Assembly (NCBI GenBank): GCA_030765325.1
Contig: JAVCCT010000011.1
Coordinates: forward strand, 1 to 6,924
From: Candidatus Stygibacter frigidus
GTDB taxonomy: Bacteria; Cloacimonadota; Cloacimonadia; Cloacimonadales; TCS61
DNA length: 6,924 bases
Reading direction: 5' to 3'
Shown piece after piece: positions 6,291 through 6,924 of this stretch. The notes beneath the pieces are model-generated. The model did no database searches. It saw nothing but the letters and a program-made list of their open reading frames with translations, and was not told the origin of the DNA. Both the position numbers and the translations under genes were made by a program. How positions within the stretch are numbered: position 1 is the first letter of the stretch; every line of letters begins with the position of its first letter.

Positions 6291-6297
6291 TTAAAAA

Positions 6298-6924
6298 TTG
6301 AATGTGGTACTTATCATGGCGGGTGGTTCTGGCAGGCGCATGCAGAAACAAGTTAAAAAGCAGTATATTGAAATTCACGGTAAACCGATATTAGCATATA
6401 CTCTGGAAAAATTTTGTGAGCACCCTGAAATAGATAAAATAATTATTGTATCTCCAGAAAATGATATTGATGGAACAAAAGCAATCTGCCAGGAATATTT
6501 TCCGACGCATGAAATTATGGTTATACCAGGTGGGGTAAAAAGGCAGATCTCAGTAATTAATGGCTTGAAGGCATGTTCGCAAGATACTTCTTTAGTGCTT
6601 ATTCATGATGCTGTGCGACCATTTGTTAAGCCGGAGCTTATTTCGGAATTAATAGCTTTAGCAAAGATAAAAAAAGCTGTGATCCCCTGCAGTCCGGTGA
6701 GATACACAATTAAAAGAATAGAAGATGACAGGATACTTGAAACTGTACCACGCCAGGAATTATATAATGCCCATACACCACAGGTTTTTGACTATGATCT
6801 TATTTATAAATATCATCAAAAAGCCTTGCAGATTGAGCATGAATTTACAGATGACAGCTCCATTCTGGAATATTTCCAGATACCCGTTTACTACCATCTT
6901 TGTGATGACACCAATTTCAAAATT
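6298..6924 (+). CDS. ispD: 2-C-methyl-D-erythritol 4-phosphate cytidylyltransferase (3' end outside window)
   Basis: IspD couples CTP with methylerythritol 4-phosphate, the third step of the MEP isoprenoid pathway, in the cytoplasm. The 209 residues present lack only a short C-terminal part of the usual ~230. The nucleotide-binding start VVLIMAGGSGRRM (3-15) is followed by K21 and Q22; R14 and K21 have the spacing of Arg20 and Lys27 of the E. coli enzyme. The next motifs are GKPILAYTLEKF (28-39), PGGVKRQISVINGL (76-89), IHDAVRPF (102-109), VPRQELYNAHTPQ (150-162) and FTDDSSILE (183-191). It ends in TNFKI, the usual approach to the last strand. Related TarI enzymes for CDP-ribitol share the fold, but lpxK nearby marks a diderm organism, where IspD is expected. 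The start is TTG, forced by an upstream in-frame stop. The gene is divergent from the signalling operon, with no sign of shared function. Confidence 0.93.
   Translation, partial: MNVVLIMAGGSGRRMQKQVKKQYIEIHGKPILAYTLEKFCEHPEIDKIIIVSPENDIDGTKAICQEYFPTHEIMVIPGGVKRQISVINGLKACSQDTSLVLIHDAVRPFVKPELISELIALAKIKKAVIPCSPVRYTIKRIEDDRILETVPRQELYNAHTPQVFDYDLIYKYHQKALQIEHEFTDDSSILEYFQIPVYYHLCDDTNFKI

Larger units (their letters stand above)
6048..6297. promoter_or_regulatory. Divergent control region between the phosphatase operon and ispD
   Basis: The two transcription units run away from each other here, so both promoters should lie in this stretch. On the plus strand a perfect TTGACA at 6228-6233 has no good -10 at normal spacing. 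TTAACT (6241-6246) with GATAAA (6264-6269) has a 17-bp spacer but only four of six matches in each box. On the minus strand TTTACA (6142-6137) is a -35-like hexamer without a clear -10. The region also holds the dyad at 6151-6173 and a possible leader ORF at 6148-6177. Exact promoters cannot be named from the sequence. Confidence 0.5.

Noticed and set aside
6302..6304. ATG at 6302 as the ispD start
   Set aside because: It is out of frame with the conserved IspD motifs; the correct frame begins with TTG at 6298.

Overview
The window is AT-rich bacterial chromosome from a diderm organism. One gene makes lipid A (lpxK) and one belongs to the MEP isoprenoid pathway (ispD), and two products carry lipoprotein signals. 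The low GC, gene style and frequent TTG/GTG starts would fit a candidate phylum such as Cloacimonadota. That assignment is a guess from general impression, not from any marker gene.

Layout. Bases 1-392 hold no convincing gene, but 1-129 contains a cluster of short repeats, some spaced 21 bp apart. From 6047 down to 393 seven minus-strand genes are packed like one operon. In transcription order they are: a receiver-PP2C (RsbU/SpoIIE-type) phosphatase, a STAS anti-sigma-factor antagonist, a receiver-HD-GYP protein, a lipoprotein of unknown function, a small TPR-like lipoprotein, a cob(I)alamin adenosyltransferase, and lpxK. Gaps are 12 nt, 4 nt, a short overlap, 47 nt, 15 nt and a 1-nt stop/start overlap, with no terminator seen between genes. 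Bases 6048-6297 form a divergent regulatory region with a near-palindrome and a possible tiny leader ORF. ispD runs rightward from 6298 and is cut by the window end, missing only its C-terminus.

How the genes may work together. The first three genes form a signalling cassette. The phosphatase would dephosphorylate the STAS protein on Ser54 when its receiver is phosphorylated, freeing the STAS protein to bind an anti-sigma kinase or another target. The HD-GYP protein would lower c-di-GMP under control of its own receiver. No histidine kinase, RsbW-like kinase or sigma factor is visible, so inputs and final target must be encoded elsewhere. The two lipoproteins could be envelope outputs or merely operon passengers. 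cobO and lpxK are housekeeping genes at the operon end and probably share only the transcript. The most unusual points are the phosphatase's unassigned C-terminal ~130 residues, the DUF3369-type receiver joined straight to HD-GYP, and the structured divergent promoter region.
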